NCBI RefSeq assembly: GCF_002101735.1 | Contig: NZ_LQPE01000162.1 | Coordinates: forward strand, 1-33,838 | Length of the DNA: 33,838 bases | Direction: 5' to 3' | Source of the DNA: Mycobacterium kyorinense | GTDB lineage: Bacteria; Actinomycetota; Actinomycetes; Mycobacteriales; Mycobacteriaceae | Part shown: piece by piece, positions 14,088-22,424 of the stretch | Numbering within the stretch: position 1 is the stretch's first letter | Layout of the letters: every line of letters starts with the position of its first letter | Translations under genes and position numbers: made by a program | The notes under the pieces: model-generated | Database searches by the model: none | Told to the model about the DNA's origin: nothing | Seen by the model: only the letters and a program-made list of their open reading frames with translations

Positions 14088-15305
14088 ATGCAGCTGTTTG
14101 ATGATCTGGAGGATTTCGGGTCCTTCGACGACGTTGTCTCGGGTGACGTTCGTGACCCCTATACCGAGTTGGCCCGATTGCGGCGCGAGGAACCGGTGCA
14201 GCGCATCGACTTCTCGGGAATGCCGCACGAGGAGTCCAAGCCGGTCTTCATGGTGTATCGCTATGAAGAGGTCCAGCAGATGCTGCGTGACAACGAGACG
14301 TTCTCGTCGGCGATCATCATCGATGCGTTCGGCGATGTGCTGGGCAAGCATGTCATGCTCGGGATGGACGAGCCGGAACACGGTCGTCACCGCTCTTTGG
14401 TGGCAAAGGCGTTCTCGCAGAAGGCGTTGGCGCGGTGGGAAGACGAACTGATCGGGAAGGTCGGCAACGAGCTGATCGATCAGTTCGCCCCCCGCGGCAG
14501 CGCGGATCTGGTGAAGGAGTTCACGTTTCCCTATCCGACCCAGGTCATTGCCGCCCTGCTGGGTTTGCCGCGCGAGGACTATCCCCAGTTCCAGCGTTGG
14601 TCGATCTCACTGCTGAGTTTCACGGTCAACCCGGAGCGCGGCCGGGCAGCATCTGCGGCGTTGACCGACTATTTCACGCCGATCCTCGCAGCGCGGCGTA
14701 CCGAACCCCGCGACGATCTGATCAGCGGTCTCGCCCAGGCCGAGATCGACGGCGAGAAGCTGTCCGACGAGGAGATCTTCTCGTTCTTGCGGTTGTTGCT
14801 TCCGGCGGGCGTCGAAACCACTTACCGCTCACTGGGAAACATGTTGTTCGGCTTGCTGTCCGACCCCGTGCAGCTCGATGCGGTGCGCGCCGACCGCTCA
14901 CTGCTGCCGCAGGCGATCGAGGAGGCGGTGCGGTGGGAACCGCCGTTGTTGACGATCACTCGGGTCGCGACGCGTGATACCGAGTTGGCCGGCGTGCCAA
15001 TCCCCGCGGGGTCGTCGGTGATGCCGATGCTGGGCGCGGCCAACCGGCAAGACGACCGGTACCCCGACCCGGACCGGTTCGACATCTTCCGATCGCCGCG
15101 AGCGCATATCGGTTTCGGCCACGGCGTGCACGTCTGTCTCGGAATGCACTTGGCTCGGCTGGAGATGCGGGTGGCGCTCAATCTGATGTTCGACCGACTA
15201 CCGAACCTGCGGCTCGACCCCCACGGCGACGACCCGCACATCCGCGGTCAGGTATTCCGCTCGCCGACGTCGCTGCCGGTGTTGTTCGAGGCGTGGGCGG
15301 GCTAG
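14088..15305 (+). CDS. Cytochrome P450
   Basis: Predicted 405 residues. The ATG at 14088 is preceded by GAAGGGA; a very long in-frame extension into the aldehyde dehydrogenase gene is not real. It is a soluble bacterial class I P450. The I-helix oxygen-activation motif is LLPAGVETTYR, the K-helix ExxR is in EEAVRWEPP, and the haem loop FGHGVHVCLG gives Cys350 as axial ligand. The substrate-recognition regions do not allow the CYP family to be named. No ferredoxin or ferredoxin reductase is encoded nearby, so electrons must come from partners elsewhere. A hydroxylation starting the pathway is the likely role. It lies 14 bp after the aldehyde dehydrogenase gene and two bp before the next gene. 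Confidence 0.92.
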   Translation: MQLFDDLEDFGSFDDVVSGDVRDPYTELARLRREEPVQRIDFSGMPHEESKPVFMVYRYEEVQQMLRDNETFSSAIIIDAFGDVLGKHVMLGMDEPEHGRHRSLVAKAFSQKALARWEDELIGKVGNELIDQFAPRGSADLVKEFTFPYPTQVIAALLGLPREDYPQFQRWSISLLSFTVNPERGRAASAALTDYFTPILAARRTEPRDDLISGLAQAEIDGEKLSDEEIFSFLRLLLPAGVETTYRSLGNMLFGLLSDPVQLDAVRADRSLLPQAIEEAVRWEPPLLTITRVATRDTELAGVPIPAGSSVMPMLGAANRQDDRYPDPDRFDIFRSPRAHIGFGHGVHVCLGMHLARLEMRVALNLMFDRLPNLRLDPHGDDPHIRGQVFRSPTSLPVLFEAWAG

Positions 15306-15307
15306 TC

Positions 15308-15943
15308 GTGGACCGCGAATTTGTCTTCGCGGCCGTCGCCGACGAGCGACGCAAGATTGCCAGTCTGCTGGAAGGCTTGGACGCTACGCAGCTGACGACG
15401 CCGAGCTTGTGCTCGGATTGGGATATCAAAACCGTGGCGGCGCATGTCGTTAGCACAGTCACCGACGGCACTTCGGCGTTTCTGCGGCTCGCCCTACGCC
15501 GGGGCAGCATGGCTCGCGCGATCGACGAGTTGGCACGGCGTGGTGCGCAACTGTCGGCCGCCGAGATCGCGGCCAATTTGCACCGATGTGCGGCTCGGCC
15601 AATCAGTCCGCCGTTGTTCGGACCACTGGACCCCCTCGCGGACGTTCTGGTACATAGTGGTGACATCACGATTCCGCTCGGTCTGCCGTTCCGTCCTGAC
15701 CCGCAGCTAGCGGCGCTGGCGATGGACTTCCTGACCGGCCCGTGGCCATTCGGCTTTGTTCCGTTAGGCCGGCTGCGTGGGATTAGCCTGCGCGCGACCG
15801 ATATTTCTCGGGTCTGGCGCAGCGGTGCGGAAATTCGTGGGCCGGTTTCGGCCTTGATGATGGCTACCTGCGGGCGCACGGCGTTGTTGCACCTGCTCGA
15901 GGGTCCAGGACTGCCGCGGCTGTGCCAGCGAATGTCTGGCTGA
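15308..15943 (+). CDS. DinB/maleylpyruvate isomerase-like protein
   Basis: Predicted 211 residues from the GTG at 15308, two bases after the P450 stop; a GTG at 15293 is an alternative. The N-terminal helical segment with LCSDWDIKTVAAHVVS matches the start of the mycothiol-dependent maleylpyruvate isomerase and TIGR03083-type proteins, in which a conserved Trp and a metal-binding His lie in a W-x(7,8)-H spacing. The further helices contain DVLVHSGDITIPLGLP, which supplies another candidate metal-binding His. Members of this DinB-like group use mycothiol or have unknown roles. Here a mycothiol-linked isomerisation or detoxification step of the oxidative pathway is possible but not provable. 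It is the last gene of the operon. Confidence 0.7.
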   Translation: MDREFVFAAVADERRKIASLLEGLDATQLTTPSLCSDWDIKTVAAHVVSTVTDGTSAFLRLALRRGSMARAIDELARRGAQLSAAEIAANLHRCAARPISPPLFGPLDPLADVLVHSGDITIPLGLPFRPDPQLAALAMDFLTGPWPFGFVPLGRLRGISLRATDISRVWRSGAEIRGPVSALMMATCGRTALLHLLEGPGLPRLCQRMSG

Positions 15944-16034
15944 GAACCTGACAGGCGGACCACTCGGCCGCGACGCGTGCCGTATGCCCTACAGTTGGCG
16001 AGTCAGTCAATCAAAGACCGGGAGGTGCGGGTCT

Positions 16035-17102
16035 ATGGCCATTCCGCGCTACCCGGACGACGTCACCTGCGAGTGGCTGTCGGCTGTACTCAGCAGTGAC
16101 CGGACGCAAGTCGAGGTCTCCGACGTCGACGTCATAGCTATCGGCACCGGGCAGACCGGGGCGACCTATCGGGTGTCGGCGCGGTACGCGAGCAATCCTG
16201 ATGCCCTGCCGGAGACGTTTGTGATCAAGCTGCCGGCCCAAGACGATACGGTGCGCGACCGCGTCACGATTGGCTACCGCAGCGAATGCGCTTTTTACTC
16301 GACGGTGGCCGACCGGGTGCAAGTGCCGGTGCCGCGATGTTTCTACAGCGAGATCAGCGAAGACGCAATGGAATATGCCCTGCTGCTGGCAGACCAGGCA
16401 CCCGCGGTGCAGGGCGACCAACTTGGGGGCTGCGGTGAGCAGGCGGCACGGCTGGCCGTCACCGCGCTGGCCGGGCTGCACGGGCCCAGCTGGTGCGACC
16501 CGGTCTGGCTGGATTTCCCGGGGATTGCGTTCGCGCGGCCCGACGAAGCGTCGGCCCAGGGTCTCGGTGAGGTCGCGCAAATGAGTGCGGACATCACGCT
16601 GGACAAGCTCGGTGGCCGGATGAGCGTGGTCGACCGGGAAACCTTCACCACCGCAATGCGTTTGGTGACGCCGTGGCTGTTGGCCGAGCAAGACCGATTC
16701 GCGCTGCTGCACGGTGACTACCGCTTGGACAACATGCTGTTCGATCCCGACGCCAACACGGTCAGCGTCGTCGACTGGCAGACGCTCGGCGTCGGGTTGC
16801 CGGCCCGGGACCTCGCGTACTTCACCGCGACCAGCCTCAAGCCGCAACTACGCGCAGCGATCGAAGCGGATCTGGTCGACGAGTATCACCGGGCGCTCTG
16901 CGGCTACGGCGTCACCGACTATGACCGCGAAACATGTTGGCGCGATTACCGACTCGGCATGCCGCAGGCATTGCTGATCTCCGCGTTGGGATTTGCATTC
17001 GCCACGGCCACCGACCGCGGTGACGAGATGGTGCTGACGATGCTTGCGCGCGGCTGCCAAGCCATCCGTGACCTCGGCACGCTGGAGTTGATCGGGGGAT
17101 AG
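16035..17102 (+). CDS. APH-fold phosphotransferase (small-molecule kinase)
   Basis: Predicted 355 residues; the ATG at 16035 follows GGGAGGTG. The kinase core is clear. GTGQTGATYRV is the nucleotide loop, FVIKLPA has the ATP-binding Lys, LLHGDYRLDNMLFD is the catalytic loop with Asp228 and Asn233, and VVDWQ supplies the metal-binding Asp247. The family includes aminoglycoside kinases, but also kinases acting on choline, ecdysteroids and hydroxyacyl-CoAs. With acyl-CoA dehydrogenases and ligases all around, an antibiotic-resistance role is unlikely. A hydroxy-lipid or hydroxyacyl-CoA kinase like LvaA or the ACAD10/11 N-terminal domain is more attractive. It stands 91 bp after the P450 operon and has no copy of the 17-bp operator, so it may be a separate unit. 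Convergent with the SDR gene. Confidence 0.82.
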   Translation: MAIPRYPDDVTCEWLSAVLSSDRTQVEVSDVDVIAIGTGQTGATYRVSARYASNPDALPETFVIKLPAQDDTVRDRVTIGYRSECAFYSTVADRVQVPVPRCFYSEISEDAMEYALLLADQAPAVQGDQLGGCGEQAARLAVTALAGLHGPSWCDPVWLDFPGIAFARPDEASAQGLGEVAQMSADITLDKLGGRMSVVDRETFTTAMRLVTPWLLAEQDRFALLHGDYRLDNMLFDPDANTVSVVDWQTLGVGLPARDLAYFTATSLKPQLRAAIEADLVDEYHRALCGYGVTDYDRETCWRDYRLGMPQALLISALGFAFATATDRGDEMVLTMLARGCQAIRDLGTLELIGG

Positions 17103-17134
17103 CCGGGCCTGCCGCGAGCGGGCGTGTCCCCGGC

Positions 17135-17149
17135 CGACACTCCGTGTCG
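17135..17149. terminator. Hairpin between convergent genes
   Basis: CGACAC at 17135-17140 and GTGTCG at 17144-17149 form a perfect six-base stem with a three-base loop, in the 83-bp gap between the ends of two convergent genes. There is no T-tract, which is common for mycobacterial terminators. The hairpin could serve both directions. Confidence 0.4.
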
Positions 17150-17185
17150 ATTGCCGGGATCACGCACGCTCGCGCAAGGCGGGCA

Positions 17186-18007
17186 TCAGTATTGCGTGGA
17201 GCCCTCGTCGACCGGAATTGCCGCCGCGGTGACATTGCGAGATTCGTCGCTGGCCAGCCAGCAGACCGCATCGGCAATGTCTTCCGGCTCGGCCACCCAG
17301 CTCGGCAGAAACGGCGTAAGCATATTGGCCAGCTGCGGATTGGTTTCGGTGGTGGCGGTGATCGCGGCAACCATGTCACCGCTTCCCATCGCGGTGTTCA
17401 CTGGACCGGGATGCACGCTGTTGACCCGAATCGAATGCTTGCCGAGCTCCGCGGCGAACGCGCGGGCCATCCCGGTCACGGCGTGCTTGCTGGCGGTGTA
17501 GTGGACCATGAACGGCTGGATCTTGATGCCGGCGGCGGAGCTGATCAAGATGATGGACCCGCCCCGGCCGCCGTCGATGATCTTCTGCGCACCGGCCATC
17601 ACGGTGTTCCACGTGCCAGTTACGTTGACGTCCATGACATCCCGAAACGATTCCGGGGTGATGTCGTTCCAGGCCTGCGGAGCCGAAATGCCGGCGTTGG
17701 CAACGATGATGTCCAGCCGCCCCAGCTTGGCCACACCGTCGTCAACCGTGTCGCGCAGTCCGTCGAAGTCACGGACATCGATTTCTGCGGCCAGGATTCG
17801 ACGGTCGGCGGCTTCCACCAGGCGGACCGTTTCGGCCAAGTCTTCGGGGGTCGCCGAATCATAAGGGACGCACGGCGGTAGCTTGCCGGCCACGTCGACC
17901 GCGATGATGTCGGCGCCCTCGCTGGCCATCCGCACCGCGTGCGCGCGGCCTTGTCCCCGCGCCGCACCGGTGATGAACGCCACCTTGCCCGCGAGTCGAC
18001 CGCTCAT
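17186..18007 (-). CDS. Mycofactocin-type SDR oxidoreductase
   Basis: Predicted 273 residues. The cofactor motif is FITGAARGQGRAHAVRMA, where the RGQGR-AHA pattern is diagnostic of the carveol-dehydrogenase-like SDRs that keep NAD bound and need mycofactocin as the external electron carrier. The family's extra loop is present after strand 2 (DVAGKLPPCVPYDSATPEDL) and lengthens the protein to just over 270 residues. Active-site residues are Ser in ILISSAAGIK and Tyr-x3-Lys in YTASKHAV. It would oxidise a secondary or primary alcohol. Its ATG overlaps the stop of the acyl-CoA dehydrogenase gene by four bases, so alcohol oxidation and CoA-ester dehydrogenation are co-expressed. Mycofactocin biosynthesis genes are not in this window. 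Confidence 0.85.
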   Translation of the reverse strand: MSGRLAGKVAFITGAARGQGRAHAVRMASEGADIIAVDVAGKLPPCVPYDSATPEDLAETVRLVEAADRRILAAEIDVRDFDGLRDTVDDGVAKLGRLDIIVANAGISAPQAWNDITPESFRDVMDVNVTGTWNTVMAGAQKIIDGGRGGSIILISSAAGIKIQPFMVHYTASKHAVTGMARAFAAELGKHSIRVNSVHPGPVNTAMGSGDMVAAITATTETNPQLANMLTPFLPSWVAEPEDIADAVCWLASDESRNVTAAAIPVDEGSTQY

Positions 18008-19173
18008 GCTCGTTGTCCCCTCGAAGCCGCCCTCACCAGATTCGATCCGACGATCAGGCGCTGAATCTCACTGGTTCCCTCATAAAGTCGCAGTAGGCGA
18101 ACGTCGCGATAGATCCGCTCCACCGGCACCTCCCGCATGTAGCCGCTGCCACCGTGGATCTGCACCGCGAGATCGGCGACCTTGCCGGCCATTTCGGTGC
18201 AATACAGCTTCGCCGCCGACGGTGCGATCCGGCGGTCCTGATTGGTGATCCACAACCGGGCGGCTTCACGCACCAGCGCGCGCCCGGCTATCACTCCGGT
18301 CTGCTGGTCGGCCAGCATCGCTTGCACCAACTGGAAGTTGCCGATCGGTGTGCCGCCCTGCGTCGCGGTGGCCGCATAGGTCACCGATTCGTCGAGTGCC
18401 CGCTGTGCCGTTCCGACGGCGAGCGCGGCGATGTGGATCCGGCCGCGCGCCAGCGACGTCATCGCCGCCCGATAACCCAGGTCTTCGCTGCCGCCGACCA
18501 GCGCGCCGGCCGGCACGTGCACGTCGCTGAAGCTGACGTCGGCCGTCCAGGCGCCTTCCTGGCCCATCTTGGCGTCCTTGGAACCGACCTGGACACCGGG
18601 GGTGTCGGCTGGAACCAGGAACACCGCGATGCCGGGGCCGTTGTGGTCGGCCGGGCGGGTGCGAGCGAACACCACGAACAGATCGGCAACGGGCGCGTTG
18701 GTGATGAAGCGCTTCTCACCCAAAATCACCCAATTGCCGTCGTCGCGAACAGCTTTCGTGCGCAGACCAGCCGGATTGGAGCCGGCGCCGGCCTCGGTCA
18801 ACGCGAAGGAAGCGACGACCTCACCGGAAGCCATCGCCGCCAGCCAGCGAGATTTTTGCTCGTCGGTGCCGAAACCGACCAGCACCTGACCGGCGATGCC
18901 GTTGTTGGTGCCGAACATCGAGCGCAACGCCAGCGACGTGTAGCCCAGCTCCATCGCGAGCTCGACATCCTGCGCCAGGTTCAGGCCGAGCCCACCCCAC
19001 TCCTGGGGGATGGCGTACCCGAACAAGCCCATCTGCTTGGCCTGATCGCGCAGGTCGTCGGGCACCCTGTCGTTGGCCAGGATTTCCTGCTCGCGCGGGA
19101 CGACGGCCGCGCGGACGAACTCGCGGGTCTGCGCCAGGACCTGCTGGAAATCGTCGTCGTCGACCGTCGTCAT
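18004..19173 (-). CDS. Acyl-CoA dehydrogenase
   Basis: Predicted 389 residues; AGGAG lies seven bases before the ATG at 19173. All three ACAD domains are seen. The helical N-terminus has GLFGYAIPQEWGGLGLN, the beta-domain FAD motif is SFALTEAGAGSNPAGL with the ITNAPVADLF segment, and the C-terminal helices carry VQIHGGSGYMREVPVERIYR. The catalytic base is Glu365 in LYEGTSEIQ. It introduces a double bond next to the CoA thioester using FAD, passing electrons to electron-transfer flavoprotein. It is the first gene of a two-gene leftward operon with the mycofactocin-type SDR, divergent from the FabG-like gene. Which acyl chain it prefers cannot be told. Single-chain length suggests a homotetramer, not the alpha2beta2 steroid type. 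Confidence 0.92.
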   Translation of the reverse strand: MTTVDDDDFQQVLAQTREFVRAAVVPREQEILANDRVPDDLRDQAKQMGLFGYAIPQEWGGLGLNLAQDVELAMELGYTSLALRSMFGTNNGIAGQVLVGFGTDEQKSRWLAAMASGEVVASFALTEAGAGSNPAGLRTKAVRDDGNWVILGEKRFITNAPVADLFVVFARTRPADHNGPGIAVFLVPADTPGVQVGSKDAKMGQEGAWTADVSFSDVHVPAGALVGGSEDLGYRAAMTSLARGRIHIAALAVGTAQRALDESVTYAATATQGGTPIGNFQLVQAMLADQQTGVIAGRALVREAARLWITNQDRRIAPSAAKLYCTEMAGKVADLAVQIHGGSGYMREVPVERIYRDVRLLRLYEGTSEIQRLIVGSNLVRAASRGQRA

Positions 19174-19204
19174 GAAGCTCCTTTCGGGCCACTATCCGCC
19201 GGTG

Positions 19205-19223
19205 ATCATATATGAAATAGGAT
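19205..19223. promoter_or_regulatory. Divergent promoter region with CATATATG dyad
   Basis: The 89-bp gap between the divergent acyl-CoA dehydrogenase and FabG-like genes is locally AT-rich. It holds a good leftward -10 (TATGAT, the complement of 19205-19210), a rightward -10 candidate (TAGGAT at 19218-19223) and the self-complementary CATATATG at 19207-19214 between them. The GntR regulator encoded at the end of the rightward operon (23621-24310) is the natural candidate to bind here (inference). Confidence 0.45.
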
Positions 19224-19262
19224 GTCTGAGATTACGGAGGTCGACAGGAGGATGGTGATCAG

Positions 19263-20003
19263 GTGTCGTTGCTGACCGGTCAGACGGCGGTCGTCACAGG
19301 CGGCGCGCAGGGATTGGGATTCGCCATAGCCGAACGGTTCGTGGCCGAGGGTGCGCGGGTGGTGCTCGGCGATGTGAATCTCGAGGCAACTGAGGCTGCG
19401 GCGAAGCGGTTGGGCGGCGACGACGTTGCGTTGGCGGTGCGGTGCGACGTCACCGTCGCGGCTGACGTCGACGTGCTCGTTGGAACGGCTGTGGAGCGGT
19501 TCGGCGGCCTGGACGTCATGGTCAACAACGCCGGGATCACCCGCGACGCGACGATGCGCAAGATGACCGAGGAACAGTTCGACGAAGTGATCGCGGTGCA
19601 TCTGAAGGGGACCTGGAACGGCACCCGCAAGGCCGCGGCGATCATGCGGGAAAACAAGCGTGGCGCCATCGTGAACATGTCGTCGCTGTCGGGCAAGGTC
19701 GGGCTGGTCGGGCAGACTAATTACTCGGCGGCCAAGGCCGGCATCGTGGGCATGACCAAGGCCGCGGCCAAGGAGCTGGCCCACCTCGGAGTACGGGTCA
19801 ACGCGATTGCGCCTGGTCTGATCCGCTCCGCCATGACCGAGGCTATGCCGCAACGTATTTGGGATGAGAAGGTGGCCGAGGTGCCGATGGGCCGCGCCGG
19901 CGAGCCGGCCGAGGTGGCCAACGTCGCGCTGTTTTTGGCGTCGGACATGTCGTCGTATATGACCGGGACGGTGCTCGAGGTCACCGGCGGGAGGTTCATG
20001 TAG
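19263..20003 (+). CDS. FabG-like SDR (3-oxoacyl reductase / 3-hydroxyacyl-CoA dehydrogenase type)
   Basis: Predicted 246 residues, the classical FabG length. The GTG start has AGGAGG about a dozen bases upstream. Cofactor motif is VVTGGAQGLGFAIAERF; NNAG is in VMVNNAGITRDATM; the catalytic Ser is in VNMSSLSGKVG and the Tyr-x3-Lys in YSAAKAGIVG. PAEVANVALFLASDMSSYMT and the closing EVTGGRFM are characteristic of FabG proteins. Because a thiolase and CoA enzymes follow in the same operon, it probably oxidises a 3-hydroxyacyl-CoA in a catabolic beta-oxidation step rather than working in fatty acid synthesis. It starts the rightward operon; two bases separate it from the thiolase. Confidence 0.88.
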   Translation: MSLLTGQTAVVTGGAQGLGFAIAERFVAEGARVVLGDVNLEATEAAAKRLGGDDVALAVRCDVTVAADVDVLVGTAVERFGGLDVMVNNAGITRDATMRKMTEEQFDEVIAVHLKGTWNGTRKAAAIMRENKRGAIVNMSSLSGKVGLVGQTNYSAAKAGIVGMTKAAAKELAHLGVRVNAIAPGLIRSAMTEAMPQRIWDEKVAEVPMGRAGEPAEVANVALFLASDMSSYMTGTVLEVTGGRFM

Positions 20004-20005
20004 CC

Positions 20006-21223
20006 ATGCGCCATGCGGTGATCTGCGAACCGGTGCGCACGCCGATCGGCCGGTATGGCGGGATGTTCAAGTCGCTGACCGCCGTCGACCTTGGTGTCGC
20101 CGCGCTGAAGGGGCTGCTGGACCGAACCAGCCTGCCGCCCGGGGCGGTGCAGGACGTCATCTTGGGACACTGCTATCCGAGCAGTGAGGCACCGGCAATC
20201 GGTCGCGTGGTTGCGCTCGATGCCGGGCTGCCGGTCACGGTTCCGGGCATGCAGGTCGACCGGCGCTGCGGCTCGGGCCTGCAGGCCGTCATCCAGGCCT
20301 GTCTGCAGATCGCCTGCGGCGACAGTGATCTGGTCATCGCCGGCGGTGCGGAAAGCATGAGCAACGTGGTGTTCTATTCCACCGACATGCGCTGGGGCGG
20401 GGCTCGCACCGGGATCCGGGTGCACGACGGGCTGGCCCGCGGACGTACCACCGCCGGCGGCCGGCACTACCCGGTGCCGGGCGGAATGTTGGAGACGGCC
20501 GAGAACCTGCGCCGCGAGTACGGCATTTCGCGGCAGGAGCAAGACGAGCTCGCGGTGGCATCGCATCAGCGGGCGGTGGCCGCGCAGAAGAACGGGATCC
20601 TTGCCGAGGAGATCATTCCGGTCAGGGTGGCCAGCCGCCACGGCGAGGAGTTGATCGACACCGACGAGCATCCGCGCGCCGACACCACGGTGGAGTCGCT
20701 CGCGAAGCTCAAACCCGTTCTGCTGGCTGACGATCCGGATGCGACGGTGACCGCCGGCAATGCCAGCGGACAAAACGACGCGGCGTCGATGTGCGTGGTG
20801 ACGACACCGGAAAGGGCCGGCGAGCTGGGGTTGACGCCGCTGGTGCGGCTGGTGTCGTGGGCAGTTGCGGCGGTGCCGCCCAACGTGATGGGCATCGGCC
20901 CGGTGCCGGCCACCGAGGTGGCGCTGGCCAAGGCGGGGCTTCACCTAAGCGATATGGATCTGATCGAGCTCAACGAGGCCTTCGCCGCGCAGGCGCTTGC
21001 GGTGATGCGGGAGTGGGGCTTCACGGCGGCCGACCGGGAGCGCACCAACGTGCACGGTTCGGGGATTTCGCTGGGCCATCCGGTCGGCGCGACGGGCGGG
21101 CGGATGCTGGCCACGCTGGCGCGCGAACTTCATCGGCGCGGAGCCCGCTACGGACTGGAGACCATGTGCATCGGCGGGGGCCAGGGGCTGGCCGCGGTGT
21201 TCGAACGGGTTGGGTCCCAATGA
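20006..21223 (+). CDS. Acetyl-CoA acetyltransferase / 3-ketoacyl-CoA thiolase
   Basis: Predicted 405 residues. The thiolase catalytic set is complete: nucleophile Cys88 in VDRRCGSGLQAV, the NEAFAAQ loop, His358 in GSGISLGHPVGATGGR, and the acid/base Cys388 in METMCIGGGQGLA-like context (TMCIGGGQG). VDRRCGSG replaces the more common VNRxCGSG. It cleaves a 3-ketoacyl-CoA with free CoA to release acetyl- or propionyl-CoA; reversal to condensation is chemically possible. The gene follows the FabG-like gene by two bases and shares ATGA with the start of the CoA-transferase. The combination of hydroxyacyl dehydrogenase, thiolase, CoA-transferase and acyl-CoA dehydrogenase in one operon fits a complete side-chain shortening round. 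It resembles the FadA-type thiolases of mycobacterial lipid catabolism, but I cannot assign an orthologue. Confidence 0.92.
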   Translation: MRHAVICEPVRTPIGRYGGMFKSLTAVDLGVAALKGLLDRTSLPPGAVQDVILGHCYPSSEAPAIGRVVALDAGLPVTVPGMQVDRRCGSGLQAVIQACLQIACGDSDLVIAGGAESMSNVVFYSTDMRWGGARTGIRVHDGLARGRTTAGGRHYPVPGGMLETAENLRREYGISRQEQDELAVASHQRAVAAQKNGILAEEIIPVRVASRHGEELIDTDEHPRADTTVESLAKLKPVLLADDPDATVTAGNASGQNDAASMCVVTTPERAGELGLTPLVRLVSWAVAAVPPNVMGIGPVPATEVALAKAGLHLSDMDLIELNEAFAAQALAVMREWGFTAADRERTNVHGSGISLGHPVGATGGRMLATLARELHRRGARYGLETMCIGGGQGLAAVFERVGSQ

Positions 21224-22413
21224 GTATGCCGTTGACGGATCTGACCGTCGTCGAGGTGTCCAGCTTCGTGGCCGCGCCGCTGTGCGGAATGACGCTGAGC
21301 CAGTTGGGCGCAGAGGTGATCCGGGTCGACCCGATCGGCGGCGCCTCCGACGTGCATCGCTGGCCATTGGCGGCCAGCGGAGAGTCGATCTACTGGACCG
21401 GGCTGAACAAGGGAAAGCGCTCGGCCACAATCGATTTGCGATCCGCGGACGGCCAGCAGCTGGTCCAGCGGCTGATCGTCGAGGGCGACGGCATCGTGGT
21501 GACCAACGCCGCGGGCCTGTCCTGGCTGTCCTATGAACAGTTGGTTGGGCTGCGCTCCGACGTGATCCATGTGCAGTTGCTGGGCCGCGGTGACGGGTCC
21601 ACCGGCGTGGACTACACGGTCAATGCGGCGACGGGATACCCGTTGGTGACCGGTCCGCCCGACCACGGCGGGCCGATCAACCATGTGCTGCCGGCCTGGG
21701 ACGTGTGCTGCGGGCTATACGCCGCCCTGGCGGTGACGGCCGCCGTGCACCGTCGCCACCAAACCGGGGCAGGCGCCCAAATCAGCATTGCCCTCGAAGA
21801 TGTCGCGCTGGCCACCGCCGGCAATCTGGGCTTGCTGACCGAACCTCAAGTCAACGGCACCCAACGGCAGCGGCTGGGCAACGCGATCTACGGCCAGTAC
21901 GGCCAGGATTTCACCAGCAGCGACGGCGCGGTGTTCATGGTGGTCACGCTGACCGGCCGGCACTTCCGCGACCTCGTCGAGGTCACCGAAACCGGCGCTG
22001 CTGTGTCGGCGCTCGCCGACGCTGTGGGCGCCGACTTCAGCGCCGAAGGCGACCGCTATCGATATCGAGATGTGCTGAGCGGGTTGTTTGCCACCTGGTT
22101 CGCCGAGCACACCGCAGCGCAGATCAGCGAGGCGCTGGCGGCGACCACCGTGCTCTTCGAGCGCTATCGCACCTTTGCCGAGGTCGCCGAAGACGAGAAG
22201 GTGACGGCGAATCCGTTGTTTGGCCGGCTGCACCAAGACGGGCTCGGCGACTATCTGGCGCCGGGCATGCCGGCCGCCTTCGACGGACAGCATCCGGCGA
22301 GCAAGCCCGCACCCGCACTGGGCCAAGACACTGCTGAGCTGCTGTGCGAGCGGCTGGGGCTGAGCGCCGCCGACATCGAGCGGCTGGCAAGCGCGAAAAC
22401 GATCGCCCGCTAG
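21220..22413 (+). CDS. Class III (CaiB/BaiF) CoA-transferase
   Basis: Predicted 397 residues. The start at 21220 overlaps the thiolase stop (ATGA); the open frame extends far upstream but is only a shadow. The family signature is at the N-terminus: DLTVVEVSSFVAAPLCGMTL, then LGAEVIRVDPIGGASDVHRW and WTGLNKGKRSATIDLRS. The candidate catalytic Asp131 lies in TGVDYTVNAATGYPLVTGP. Class III enzymes move CoA between acids through an aspartyl-CoA intermediate, or isomerise a CoA ester within one molecule, as does the 2-methylfumaryl-CoA isomerase that has a similar Asp region. It may therefore recycle CoA onto the incoming acid instead of using ATP. The spacing to the following acyl-CoA dehydrogenase is 11 bp. 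Confidence 0.85.
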   Translation: MSMPLTDLTVVEVSSFVAAPLCGMTLSQLGAEVIRVDPIGGASDVHRWPLAASGESIYWTGLNKGKRSATIDLRSADGQQLVQRLIVEGDGIVVTNAAGLSWLSYEQLVGLRSDVIHVQLLGRGDGSTGVDYTVNAATGYPLVTGPPDHGGPINHVLPAWDVCCGLYAALAVTAAVHRRHQTGAGAQISIALEDVALATAGNLGLLTEPQVNGTQRQRLGNAIYGQYGQDFTSSDGAVFMVVTLTGRHFRDLVEVTETGAAVSALADAVGADFSAEGDRYRYRDVLSGLFATWFAEHTAAQISEALAATTVLFERYRTFAEVAEDEKVTANPLFGRLHQDGLGDYLAPGMPAAFDGQHPASKPAPALGQDTAELLCERLGLSAADIERLASAKTIAR

Positions 22414-22424
22414 GAGGGATAGCC

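Noticed and set aside
16035..17102. Aminoglycoside resistance gene.
   Set aside because: The APH fold is shared by many metabolic kinases; the context is lipid catabolism and there is no sign of a mobile resistance element.
20791..21219. N-terminal extension of the CoA-transferase.
   Set aside because: It overlaps the thiolase gene in another frame and has shadow-like composition; the ATG at 21220 is coupled to the thiolase stop and starts the family's conserved N-terminus.
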